Assembly: GCA_027038235.1 (NCBI GenBank)
Contig: JALVXV010000194.1
Span: 1 to 35,337 of the forward strand
Direction of reading: 5' to 3'
Source of the DNA: Campylobacterales bacterium
GTDB taxonomy: Bacteria; Campylobacterota; Campylobacteria; Campylobacterales; JALSKU01
Length of the DNA stretch: 35,337 nt
Positions 1 to 7,370 of this stretch are shown here, piece after piece (the first letter of the stretch is position 1; every line of letters begins with the position of its first letter). The position numbers and the translations under genes were made by a program. The notes under the pieces were generated by a model. It worked only from the letters and a program-made list of their open reading frames with translations. It did not search any database and was not told the DNA's origin.

Positions 1-252
1 ACTCTTTCAAAAGAGGAGGTAAATAAAAAGATAGAGCTATTTTTACAAGAGCTTGGGATCGAAAGAAGTAGTGAAAATAGATTTGGTTTTGATAAAGAGT
101 ATATCTTTTACAACCAAAATGATTTTATAGTGCAAAAAGATTTACCATTTTTTCTATCTCCTATCTCATCAGTTGCAAATATCAATATTGAGGCAATAAA
201 ATTTGCTTTGCTTGAGGGAGTTCGAGCTTCTAGCTTAGGAGTAAAGGGGTAA
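1..252 (+). CDS. obg: GTPase Obg/CgtA, C-terminal part (5' end outside window)
   Basis: An open frame enters from the left edge and stops with TAA at 250-252, giving 83 residues. It contains LSPISSVANINIEAIKFAL, which fits the G5 (S-A/S) loop and following helix at the end of the Obg G domain in this lineage. Obg is a ribosome-associated GTPase acting in large-subunit assembly. The stop lies 3 bp before the proB ATG, and obg-proB is a usual pair in Campylobacterota, so context supports the call. The nucleotide-binding P-loop and the glycine-rich Obg fold are outside the window, so the identification rests on this tail and the neighbour. Confidence 0.68.
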   Translation, partial: TLSKEEVNKKIELFLQELGIERSSENRFGFDKEYIFYNQNDFIVQKDLPFFLSPISSVANINIEAIKFALLEGVRASSLGVKG

Positions 253-255
253 AGT

Positions 256-1023
256 ATGGCAGATATGAAAAGAGTAGTCATAAAAGTTGGTAGCCATGTC
301 TTAAGTGAAAATAATCGTATCGCGAAAGAGAGAATGCTAAATTTGGTCAAATTTATTTCAGTTTTGCATGATAGATATGAAGTTATACTAGTTAGTTCAG
401 GTGCGGTGGCTGCTGGTTACTCAAAGATAAAACTAGATAAATCTATTGTTCCCAACAGACAAGCCATTGCAGCGGTAGGACAGCCTTTTTTGATGAGGGA
501 GTATCAAAAAAAGTTTGAAAAGTATGATAAACTTACAGCACAATTTTTGCTAACTGCTAGTGATTTTGACTCAAGAAAAAGAACAGAGTTTGCTAAAAAT
601 GCTATAGAGGTATGCTTAAAAAACAGAGTCATTCCCATAATAAATGAAAATGATACAACAGCAACAGATGAGCTTCTATTTGGTGATAATGATAGACTCT
701 CAGCCCATGTAACATACTATTTTGATGCTGATATGCTTGTCATACTTTCCGATATAGATGGCTACTATGATAAAGATCCAAGAATAGATAAAGATGCAAA
801 GATAAGAAAAATAGTACATAATATTACAAATGAAGAGACAAATATAGCACTAAATCCAAATGATTTTTTTGCAACTGGTGGGATTGCTACAAAGCTTAAA
901 GCAGCTGACTTTCTCTTAAAAAGAGGCAAAAAGATGTTCTTAGCTGATGGGTTTAAACTTGATGATGCAAAAAGTTTTCTACTTGAGGGTATCCATAAAA
1001 GTGGAACTCTATTTTGCAAATAG
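256..1023 (+). CDS. proB: Glutamate 5-kinase, short form without PUA domain
   Basis: This enzyme phosphorylates L-glutamate with ATP in the first step of proline synthesis. Visible amino-acid-kinase motifs are KVGS at residues 10-13, SSGAVAAG at 47-54, INENDT at 129-133, FGDNDRLSAH at 142-151, the DIDGYYDKDP segment at 166-175 and TGGIATKLKAA at 207-217. The protein has 255 residues and ends after the kinase domain; the C-terminal PUA domain of the roughly 370-residue enterobacterial enzyme is absent, as is common in this phylum. The ATG at 256 follows AGGAG (237-241) at a rather long distance; the in-frame ATG at 265 (MKRVVIKVGS) is a possible alternative. It is probably cotranscribed with obg. 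Confidence 0.94.
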   Translation: MADMKRVVIKVGSHVLSENNRIAKERMLNLVKFISVLHDRYEVILVSSGAVAAGYSKIKLDKSIVPNRQAIAAVGQPFLMREYQKKFEKYDKLTAQFLLTASDFDSRKRTEFAKNAIEVCLKNRVIPIINENDTTATDELLFGDNDRLSAHVTYYFDADMLVILSDIDGYYDKDPRIDKDAKIRKIVHNITNEETNIALNPNDFFATGGIATKLKAADFLLKRGKKMFLADGFKLDDAKSFLLEGIHKSGTLFCK

Positions 1024-1038
1024 AGGATAAGGAGATCT

Positions 1039-2058
1039 CTAAAGTATCAACATAGCATCACCATAGGAGAAAAATTTATACCTCTTTTCTATAGCTATTT
1101 GATAAAGTTCTAAAGTTTTTTCTATGCCTATAAAGCTACTAACTAGCATCAAAAGAGTTGATTTTGGCAAGTGAAAATTTGTAAGTAGATGATCTACTCT
1201 AATAGGTGGATTTTTTGGATGGATAAATATATCTGCATTTGCTGTAGTTTTTTTACTTCTTATATAGTACTCTATAGTTCTAGCAACTGTCGTGCCGATA
1301 GCTAATATATCTTTATGACTATCTATTATATCTTTAGTTTTTTTAGGTATTAAATAAAATTCTGAGTGCATTTTGTGATCAAGTATATTTTCAACCTCTA
1401 CAGGCTTAAATGTCCCAGCTCCAACATGCAAAGTAAGATATGATATATCATAATTTTTTTGCATATCTTCAAAGAGTTTATCACTAAAATGTAGTGAGGC
1501 AGTTGGTGCAGCAACAGCTCCAATATTTTTAGCAAAAAGTGTTTGATAATTTGTCTCATCCTCTTTTGTGTCATCTCTTTTGATATATGGCGGCAAGGGT
1601 ACATGTCCTATCATCTCAAGTATCTCATTTAACTCTATAAAATTTAACTTTTTAGAGTTCTGATAAAATGTTACTACTCTTGTACCATCTTTATTTAACT
1701 TTTCAATCTTCGCGATAAGAGCTTTATCAAAAAAGAGCTTTGCTCCCTCCTTTACCCTCCCTCTTATATAGACTAAAAATGTATCATCTTCCAAAGGGGA
1801 GTTTAAAAGTAGCTCTACCCTTCCACCGCTCTGTTTTTTTCCAAAAATTCTAGCTTTTATCACCTTTGTATCATTTAGAATAATTGCAGACTCTTTTGGA
1901 ATATACTTTAAAATATTATAAAATTTTTCATGTATGATTTTATCTCTTTTTCTATCATATATCAAAAGATTGCAACTATCTTTTGGAATAGATGGGGTTG
2001 AGGCTATAAGATGAGATGGTAATTTATAATCATAGCTATTTATATCTAAAGGATTCAA
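1039..2058 (-). CDS. queA: tRNA preQ1(34) S-adenosylmethionine ribosyltransferase-isomerase QueA
   Basis: QueA transfers and isomerises the ribosyl part of S-adenosylmethionine onto preQ1 at the wobble base of tRNA, making epoxyqueuosine. The 339-residue length is normal. Family segments include the N-terminal DYKLPSHLIA (10-19), LNDTKVIKARIFG (61-73), GGRVELLL (78-85), the GAVAAPTASLHF block (180-191, usually AAPTAGLHF), HVGAGTFKPV (211-220) and NFHLPKSTLLML near 297-308. It is last in the minus-strand set hemW-tatB-tatC-queA, starting 3 bp after the tatC stop. It converges with proB across a 15-bp gap, and I see no strong terminator there. Confidence 0.96.
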   Translation of the reverse strand: MNPLDINSYDYKLPSHLIASTPSIPKDSCNLLIYDRKRDKIIHEKFYNILKYIPKESAIILNDTKVIKARIFGKKQSGGRVELLLNSPLEDDTFLVYIRGRVKEGAKLFFDKALIAKIEKLNKDGTRVVTFYQNSKKLNFIELNEILEMIGHVPLPPYIKRDDTKEDETNYQTLFAKNIGAVAAPTASLHFSDKLFEDMQKNYDISYLTLHVGAGTFKPVEVENILDHKMHSEFYLIPKKTKDIIDSHKDILAIGTTVARTIEYYIRSKKTTANADIFIHPKNPPIRVDHLLTNFHLPKSTLLMLVSSFIGIEKTLELYQIAIEKRYKFFSYGDAMLIL

Positions 2059-2061
2059 ATT

Positions 2062-2814
2062 TTATTGATTCTCTTCTTCTATATCTTCTTCTTTATTCTC
2101 TTCTTCAGGATTGACATACTTTGCAATAAGTATAGAAACTCCATATAAAAGTATAAGAGGACCTGCCATAAGAAATTGAGTAAGAACATCTGGAGGAGTT
2201 AGTAGAGCCGATACTGCAAAGATAATCACTATAGCATATCTAAAAAAAGATGTTAATGTTTTATCAGTAACTAGACCTATTTTTGCAAGAAAAAAGGTGA
2301 TAACAGGCAATTCAAAAGCTAAGCCAAAACCAAATAGCAACTTTGTAAAAAAGCCGACATACTCACCAATACTAGGAAGTGCAGTAAATAGTTTGCCTCC
2401 AAAATTCACCAAAAAAGCAAATCCAAAAGGGATAACAACAAAATAGCAAAATGCCGCACCCATTAAAAACATAATAGTAGCAAAAAAGACAAAAGGGAGT
2501 ATCATCTTTTTTTCATTCTCATAAAGACCGGGTGCTATAAAGAGCCATAGTTGCCAAAATACAATAGGTAAAGAGATGATAAAAGCAGCAAAAAATGATA
2601 CTTTAAGTGCAGTAAAAAGAGGCTCTTGAACCTTTGTAAAGATAATACTACTAGTTGATGGCAGGACCTCTTTTAGTGGATCTATCATCCATGCTAGAAG
2701 TGGTTCCCAAAAGTTAAAACATATAAAAAACATCACAATAATAGTTGCTAAAGAGATACCAAGTCTTTTTCTAAGTTCAGCAATATGTGGCTTTAACTCT
2801 TCAAACATTATCAC
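2062..2814 (-). CDS. tatC: Sec-independent (twin-arginine) translocase subunit TatC
   Basis: TatC is the six-helix inner-membrane receptor for twin-arginine signal peptides. The N-terminal MFEELKPHIAELRKRLG matches the conserved cytoplasmic stretch (HL-x-ELRKR). Several long hydrophobic segments follow, with the loop LPSTSSIIFTKVQEPLF around 50-66 and APGLYENEKK around 93-102. The C-terminus is an acidic cytoplasmic tail. The gene overlaps the end of tatB. The first ATG gives MIMFEELK; the second, at 2808, is equally plausible and gives the more usual N-terminus. It is expected to form the TatBC receptor complex with the upstream neighbour. Confidence 0.96.
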   Translation of the reverse strand: MIMFEELKPHIAELRKRLGISLATIIVMFFICFNFWEPLLAWMIDPLKEVLPSTSSIIFTKVQEPLFTALKVSFFAAFIISLPIVFWQLWLFIAPGLYENEKKMILPFVFFATIMFLMGAAFCYFVVIPFGFAFLVNFGGKLFTALPSIGEYVGFFTKLLFGFGLAFELPVITFFLAKIGLVTDKTLTSFFRYAIVIIFAVSALLTPPDVLTQFLMAGPLILLYGVSILIAKYVNPEEENKEEDIEEENQ

Positions 2815-3238
2815 TTTCCTTTGACTTGGATTTTACAGTTTTCTTTTTAGAGAGATCTTTTTTAGAACTTTTTTGCTCTTTTTTACTCTTTTTTTTATCC
2901 TCTTTTGCAACTTGTGTTGCCTCTTGAATATTACTATTTAGAAGATCTCCAACACTTGTAGTAGAATTTTTTATATCTTCAAGTTCATCCATATAGACAG
3001 AGTGCTTTGCACTTTGTGTAACATCATGCAATCTTTTTTTATACTCTTGGGCCTCTTTTTTAAGCTCTTGCAACTTTAACTCTTGGTCTATATTCTCTTT
3101 TGCCTCATTTATAGTCTTTTTAAACATATTAAAAAATTTTGCTATCTTTACCATAGCTTCTGGAAGTTTTTCAGGACCTAGAAAAATAATTCCTATGACT
3201 AAAATGATCAAAATCTCAGAAAAACCCATTCCAAACAT
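2801..3238 (-). CDS. tatB: Sec-independent protein translocase subunit TatB
   Basis: This 145-residue protein begins MFGMGFSEILIILVIGII, the single transmembrane helix of TatA/B proteins. It continues with FLGPEKLPE, the conserved hinge, and then an amphipathic helix and a long charged C-terminal region rich in lysine and glutamate. The long tail and the GMGFSE start favour TatB over TatA. It overlaps tatC by 8-14 bp, which suggests translational coupling. A Shine-Dalgarno AGGTG lies 5 nt before the ATG. A GATAAAAT box on the minus strand (3270-3277) could be a local -10 element. A tatA gene is not in the window. Confidence 0.93.
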   Translation of the reverse strand: MFGMGFSEILIILVIGIIFLGPEKLPEAMVKIAKFFNMFKKTINEAKENIDQELKLQELKKEAQEYKKRLHDVTQSAKHSVYMDELEDIKNSTTSVGDLLNSNIQEATQVAKEDKKKSKKEQKSSKKDLSKKKTVKSKSKESDNV

Positions 3239-3287
3239 ATATACACCTACTTGTAAAATTTAGGAGCTTATTTTATCGCAATTATGA

Positions 3288-4343
3288 TTAGCCTAAGATA
3301 AATAGTGCTATCTCATCACTTAGTAGATACTCAAGATTGTATATTTTGCCATCTTTTTGTACAACCTTTTTCTCATTTATCAATATATCAACTTTTGAGT
3401 TTTCCTTTTCATTGAGTATCTCTCTATCAAGTCCTACAAATGATCTAAGAGCTAAGAGAACCTTTTCCTCTTTTAATTCACTCTTTGAAATATGTTCAAT
3501 ATGTTGATAAAGAGGGTCATTGATATATTTTTCTATATCTTTATGTGTATAAAATCTCTTATCCTTTTTAAATCCAACTGCACCCGCTCCGATGCCTATA
3601 TACTCTCTATGCTCCCAATATCCAACATTATGCTTACAGATATATTTTCCAAAATTTGATACCTCATATCTTGGAAATCCACCATTTTCAATCTCTTTAT
3701 AAAACCAAATCTCTTCATCAATATCATCTTTGGGATTTTGTTTGGTATCATAAAATTTTGTACCTTTTTCTATAGTTAAAGAGTATGAACTTATGTGATT
3801 TATTGGTAAATTTTTTGCTATATTTATATCGCTTTGTAGCAATTTTTTATCATCAACTTTTGTATCAAAAATTAGATCTAAAGAGATATTTTTTATACCC
3901 AAAATATGTGCATTTTCTATAGCCTTTATAGCACTCTTTGCACTATGACTTCTCCCTAGATATTTTAACTTTTTATCATTAAAACTTTGAACTCCAAAAC
4001 TTATCCTATTGACACCAAGCTCTTTTACCTCTCTTATCCAAGATGGTGAGGCACTATTTGGGTTGGCCTCTATGGTTATCTCAATATCTTTATCAAAATA
4101 TTTTGAAACTTTATCAAAAAAGATCTCATAAAGTTCAGGTGCGATAGTAGAGGGAGTTCCACCACCAATAAAAATCGTCTTTAAAGAGCCCTCTTTGATG
4201 TTGTACTTTTTTATTTCAAAATCTAACTGCTTTAAAACTGCCTTGATATAATCCCTTTTATATTCAAATTTATCAACATAGGAGTTAAAAGAGCAGTAAA
4301 AACATTTGCTATCACAAAAAGGTATATGAAGATAGAGTAACAA
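3288..4343 (-). CDS. hemW: Radical SAM protein HemW (formerly annotated HemN-like coproporphyrinogen oxidase)
   Basis: HemW-family proteins carry a radical-SAM 4Fe-4S cluster and bind haem, acting as haem chaperones. The N-terminus reads LLYLHIPFCDSKCFYCSFN, with the C-x3-C-x2-C cluster ligands, followed by the GGGTPS motif of SAM binding. I place the start at TTG 4343-4341: an AAGG Shine-Dalgarno sits 6 nt upstream (4350-4353), and the resulting 351-residue protein starts exactly where the family does. The frame stays open upstream to 4601, but that part is antisense to nudH and carries no family signal. It heads the minus-strand set with tatB, tatC and queA. Confidence 0.9.
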   Translation of the reverse strand: MLLYLHIPFCDSKCFYCSFNSYVDKFEYKRDYIKAVLKQLDFEIKKYNIKEGSLKTIFIGGGTPSTIAPELYEIFFDKVSKYFDKDIEITIEANPNSASPSWIREVKELGVNRISFGVQSFNDKKLKYLGRSHSAKSAIKAIENAHILGIKNISLDLIFDTKVDDKKLLQSDINIAKNLPINHISSYSLTIEKGTKFYDTKQNPKDDIDEEIWFYKEIENGGFPRYEVSNFGKYICKHNVGYWEHREYIGIGAGAVGFKKDKRFYTHKDIEKYINDPLYQHIEHISKSELKEEKVLLALRSFVGLDREILNEKENSKVDILINEKKVVQKDGKIYNLEYLLSDEIALFILG

Positions 4344-4360
4344 ATAAAACCTTAATACTA

Positions 4361-4384
4361 ATTTTGATAAAATTTTATCAAAAT
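4361..4384. promoter_or_regulatory. 24-bp perfect palindrome in the hemW/nudH divergent promoter region
   Basis: The two halves read ATTTTGATAAAA and TTTTATCAAAAT, an exact inverted repeat with no spacer. It lies in the 58-bp gap between the hemW TTG (4343) and the nudH ATG (4402). Each strand therefore carries the same TTTTGATAAAAT, whose TAAAAT part resembles a -10 box and also appears before atpF'. It could be a symmetrical bidirectional promoter or an operator. Both uses are inference; the palindrome itself is directly visible. Confidence 0.55.
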
Positions 4385-4401
4385 ATAAATTAAGATAAGA
4401 C

Positions 4402-4875
4402 ATGAGTGATAAAAAAAAGAGATATAGACCAAATGTAGCAGCTGTTATTTTATCATCTAGGTATCCTCTTGAGAGTGAAATATTTATTGCAAAGAGAAAT
4501 GATATAAAAGATAGTTGGCAATTTCCCCAAGGTGGAATTGATGAGGGTGAAACACCTAAGATTGCACTTTTTAGGGAGCTAAAAGAGGAGATAGGTACCA
4601 ATAATTTTGAGATAATAGCAGAGTATCCAAAATGGGTAAGTTATGATTTTCCAAATATCATAGCAAAGAAAATGTATCCATACGATGGTCAAATTCAAAA
4701 ATATTTTTTAGTAAGACTAAAACCAAAAGCAAAGATAAATATCAAGACAAAGCATCCTGAGTTTGATGATTATAAATTTGTCAAATTTGATGAGATATTT
4801 GATTATGTTACATATTTTAAAAGACCTGTTTACAAAGAGGTGTTAAACCACTTTAAAAAAGAGGGATATTTGTAA
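4402..4875 (+). CDS. rppH: RNA pyrophosphohydrolase (Nudix hydrolase, RppH/NudH type)
   Basis: The enzyme removes pyrophosphate from 5'-triphosphate RNA, starting decay, and members of this family also hydrolyse dinucleoside polyphosphates. The complete Nudix box runs from G44 to T66: GG-IDEGE, then R58-E59-L60-x-E62-E63-x-G65. The RppH-type features YRPNVAAVI near the N-terminus and WQFPQGG before the box are present, as is a PKWVSYDFP segment. The length, 157 residues, is typical. The ATG at 4402 has only a weak Shine-Dalgarno. It is divergent from hemW and followed by a repeat-bearing gap before lysC. Confidence 0.93.
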   Translation: MSDKKKRYRPNVAAVILSSRYPLESEIFIAKRNDIKDSWQFPQGGIDEGETPKIALFRELKEEIGTNNFEIIAEYPKWVSYDFPNIIAKKMYPYDGQIQKYFLVRLKPKAKINIKTKHPEFDDYKFVKFDEIFDYVTYFKRPVYKEVLNHFKKEGYL

Positions 4876-4876
4876 A

Positions 4877-4974
4877 ATTAGTGATTAGTAATTAGTGATT
4901 CGTGATTAGATAATTTATTTGCCTTTGGCAAATAATTACTAGATTAAACTAATCACGAATCACGAATCACGAAC
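4877..4974. repeat. Heptamer-array inverted repeat between rppH and lysC
   Basis: The left arm (4877-4911) is five in-register 7-bp units: ATTAGTG, ATTAGTA, ATTAGTG, ATTCGTG, ATTAGAT. The right arm (about 4946-4974) contains the same unit inverted: CACGAAT occurs three times in tandem. Positions 4891-4908 pair with 4950-4967 at 17 of 18 positions. Inside, TTATTTGCC (4915-4923) and GGCAAATAA (4927-4935) form a second 9-bp stem with a 3-nt loop. No T-run follows, so it is not a standard intrinsic terminator. It occupies nearly the whole intergenic space. Confidence 0.85.
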
Positions 4975-4987
4975 TAAAGAGAGGAAG

Positions 4988-6190
4988 ATGTTAATAGTAC
5001 AAAAGTATGGCGGTACAAGTGTAGGTAGCCTAGAAAGAATTGAAGAGGTAGCAAAAAGAGTTGCTAAGGCAAAAGATGCTGGAAATGATGTAGTTGTAGT
5101 TGTTTCAGCCATGAGTGGTGAGACCAATAAGCTCATAGGGTATGCAAAGCATTTTTCAAAGAATCCACCAAAAAGAGAGATGGATCTGCTTTTAAGCTCT
5201 GGCGAGAGAGTTACAAGTTCCCTACTCTCTATAGCTCTTCAAGCGAAGGGGTATAACTCTGTAGCTCTTACAGGAAGACAAGCAGGAATTTATACAGATG
5301 ATTTGCATACAACTGCAAGAATTGATTCAATTGATTCAAATAAAATAAAAGAGCATTTAGATAATGATGAGATAGTAGTAGTAGCAGGTTTTCAAGGTGT
5401 TACAAGTAGTGGTGAAGTTTCAACTTTAGGTAGAGGAGGAAGTGATCTTAGTGCAGTAGCAATTGCTGGTGCTTTAAGAGCAGATCTTTGTGAAATATAT
5501 ACTGATGTTGATGGAGTTTATACCACAGATCCAAGAATTGAGCCAAAAGCTAAAAAACTTGATATTATTAGTTATGATGAGATGCTTGAACTTGCTAGTT
5601 TGGGTGCAAAAGTTTTGCAAAATAGATCTGTAGAACTTGCTAAAAAGTTGGATGTTACATTGGTAACTAGAAGTAGTTTTAACGACAATGAAGGAACATT
5701 GATAACAAAGGAAGAGAATATCATGGAAAAGCCATTGGTAAGCGGAATAGCATTGGATAAGAACCAAGCAAGAGTAACCCTAAGGGGTGTAAAAGATGAG
5801 CCGGGAATTGCAGCAAAGATATTTAATAGACTTGCGAAAGAGAATATAAATGTTGATATGATTATACAAAATGTTGGACTTGATGGGGTAACCAACCTTG
5901 GTTTTACAGTTCCAGAAAATGAGCTAAGCGATGCAAAAAGTGTAATGAGCAAATTAAATGCATCTGAGCTTATAGAGTTTGATCCCAATATTGTAAAAGT
6001 TTCAGTCGTAGGAGTAGGAATGCAATCCCATAGTGGAGTAGCAAGTAAAGCATTTGATACTCTTGCAAAAGAGAATATAAATATTCAAATGATTAGTACA
6101 AGTGAGATAAAGGTGTCTATGGTCGTAGATGAGAAGTATGGTGAGTTGGCAGTAAGAGCATTACATTCAGCATATAATTTGGATAAATAA
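4988..6190 (+). CDS. lysC: Aspartate kinase (aspartokinase) with two ACT domains
   Basis: This enzyme phosphorylates aspartate as the first step to lysine, threonine, methionine and diaminopimelate. The kinase domain shows KYGGTSVGS at residues 6-14, SSGERVTSS near 70-78, the GRGGSDLSA motif near 150-158 and the DVDGVYTTDPR motif that follows. Two regulatory ACT domains occupy roughly 265-400, with the DMIIQNVG and IQMISTSEIKVS signatures. The length, 400 residues, fits the class II type. The start has GAGG 3 nt before the ATG. Its stop overlaps the hobA ATG by one base (TAATG), showing tight coupling to a replication gene. Confidence 0.97.
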   Translation: MLIVQKYGGTSVGSLERIEEVAKRVAKAKDAGNDVVVVVSAMSGETNKLIGYAKHFSKNPPKREMDLLLSSGERVTSSLLSIALQAKGYNSVALTGRQAGIYTDDLHTTARIDSIDSNKIKEHLDNDEIVVVAGFQGVTSSGEVSTLGRGGSDLSAVAIAGALRADLCEIYTDVDGVYTTDPRIEPKAKKLDIISYDEMLELASLGAKVLQNRSVELAKKLDVTLVTRSSFNDNEGTLITKEENIMEKPLVSGIALDKNQARVTLRGVKDEPGIAAKIFNRLAKENINVDMIIQNVGLDGVTNLGFTVPENELSDAKSVMSKLNASELIEFDPNIVKVSVVGVGMQSHSGVASKAFDTLAKENINIQMISTSEIKVSMVVDEKYGELAVRALHSAYNLDK

Positions 6191-6744
6191 TGCAAAAGTT
6201 TTTACAGTGGACACTTGAGGCTATCAGAGAGGATGAGTCTTTAATGAGTTGGATGGAGGAGAAGAGATTTGAGTGGGTTCCTCTTGTCTCTTCGGCTTTG
6301 AAAAATATCTTATTGGGACATACATTTATCATCTTGACAGATAAAAAAAGAGAGTGGTTTGGAAAGTATCTATCCCAAAGCTTAAATAGCTTTGATAAAA
6401 ATAGACCACTTCTACCTTTAGTAACTCTTGATGAGCTTTGTATCAATCTCGATGAGGCAAATTCAAAGGAGAAGATAGCAATGATAGAGGATATGCTTTT
6501 AGTCTCCTTTCCAAATGGATATACATTTTTTTATATAGGTCAAAGTAACTCTCAAAGAGCAAAGATAGTAAAGCATAGTGATGGAAGTTTTTTATGGATC
6601 ATGGATGAACAATTACAAAATAGTTTCTATCTAAACTCAAATGATGAACTTTTAGATATCAAACTTATACAGTTAGCAAGATTGTTTGATAAAAGTATAG
6701 ATGCTGTTTTGTTTAATGAGATTAGCTTGGAAGATTTGGGGTAG
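6190..6744 (+). CDS. hobA: HobA, DnaA-binding regulator of replication initiation
   Basis: HobA of Helicobacter pylori binds DnaA domain I as a tetramer and stimulates assembly of the initiation complex at oriC; it is a structural counterpart of E. coli DiaA. The 184-residue length and acidic, helix-rich composition fit. The context lysC-hobA-holB-folP is the one seen around the H. pylori gene. Recognisable parts are the N-terminal FLQWTLEAIREDESLMSWMEE and a central SFPNGYTFFYIGQ strand. Homologues outside this phylum are not detectable by sequence. The identification rests on overall resemblance plus synteny, so an alignment with HP1230 would settle it. Confidence 0.86.
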   Translation: MQKFLQWTLEAIREDESLMSWMEEKRFEWVPLVSSALKNILLGHTFIILTDKKREWFGKYLSQSLNSFDKNRPLLPLVTLDELCINLDEANSKEKIAMIEDMLLVSFPNGYTFFYIGQSNSQRAKIVKHSDGSFLWIMDEQLQNSFYLNSNDELLDIKLIQLARLFDKSIDAVLFNEISLEDLG

Positions 6745-6746
6745 GA

Positions 6747-7370
6747 TTGAAAATATTATCCAATACTATCATAATAGGAGATAACTTTTTAGATATAAAA
6801 GATAGTATCTCTTTAGATAATGTAGATGGTATTATAAAGATATTTGAAAGAGATGAGTTTTTACTTGAAGATGCTAAGGCTGTTACAAAAGAGGCATATA
6901 TAAAAGAGGAAAAAAATAAATATATCATTATATTGGCTAAAAAGTTTAATATCTATGCACAAAACTCTCTATTAAAGATATTAGAAGAGTCGCCTACAAA
7001 TACTATCTTTATAATAGTCTCAAACTCAAAATCCAACTTTTTGCCTACTATTAGATCTAGACTTCCTATTATAAATTTAAAACAACCAAAAAAAACAAGG
7101 GCTTTAGAGATAAATCTTTCAAAAATGAGTCTAAAAGATATATTTGAATTTGTAAAAACTCACCAAAGAGTATCAAAAGGGGAGTTAAAAGAGATAATCC
7201 AAGATATTTTTTATGAAGCACTACATAAATACTCCATGAAGTTTAATAAAGAGGAGTTAGAGGTCTTTGAAAATGCTTTAAAATTGGCTGAACTTAACAC
7301 AAAAGCCTCCTTTTTACTCAATCTTGTACTTGTTACTATCATCGATAGAAAAGAAAGGGGAAATAGATGA
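6747..7370 (+). CDS. holB: DNA polymerase III delta' subunit, short form
   Basis: The delta' subunit is part of the clamp loader that places the beta sliding clamp on DNA. The segment AQNSLLKILEESPTN (71-85) matches the conserved NALLKTLEEPP region, and PTIRSRLPII (100-109) matches the sensor I SRC-like region (here SR-L). With 207 residues it lacks the Walker A loop and zinc module of E. coli delta' (334 residues); short forms are usual in this phylum. The start is TTG at 6747, two bases after the hobA stop, with GGGG and AGGA close upstream. It overlaps folP by 4 bp (ATGA). Confidence 0.85.
   Translation: MKILSNTIIIGDNFLDIKDSISLDNVDGIIKIFERDEFLLEDAKAVTKEAYIKEEKNKYIIILAKKFNIYAQNSLLKILEESPTNTIFIIVSNSKSNFLPTIRSRLPIINLKQPKKTRALEINLSKMSLKDIFEFVKTHQRVSKGELKEIIQDIFYEALHKYSMKFNKEELEVFENALKLAELNTKASFLLNLVLVTIIDRKERGNR

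Noticed and set aside
4344..4601. Longer hemW reading frame to 4601 on the minus strand
   Set aside because: It runs antisense through rppH, lacks family similarity, and the TTG at 4343 has a proper Shine-Dalgarno and family N-terminus.
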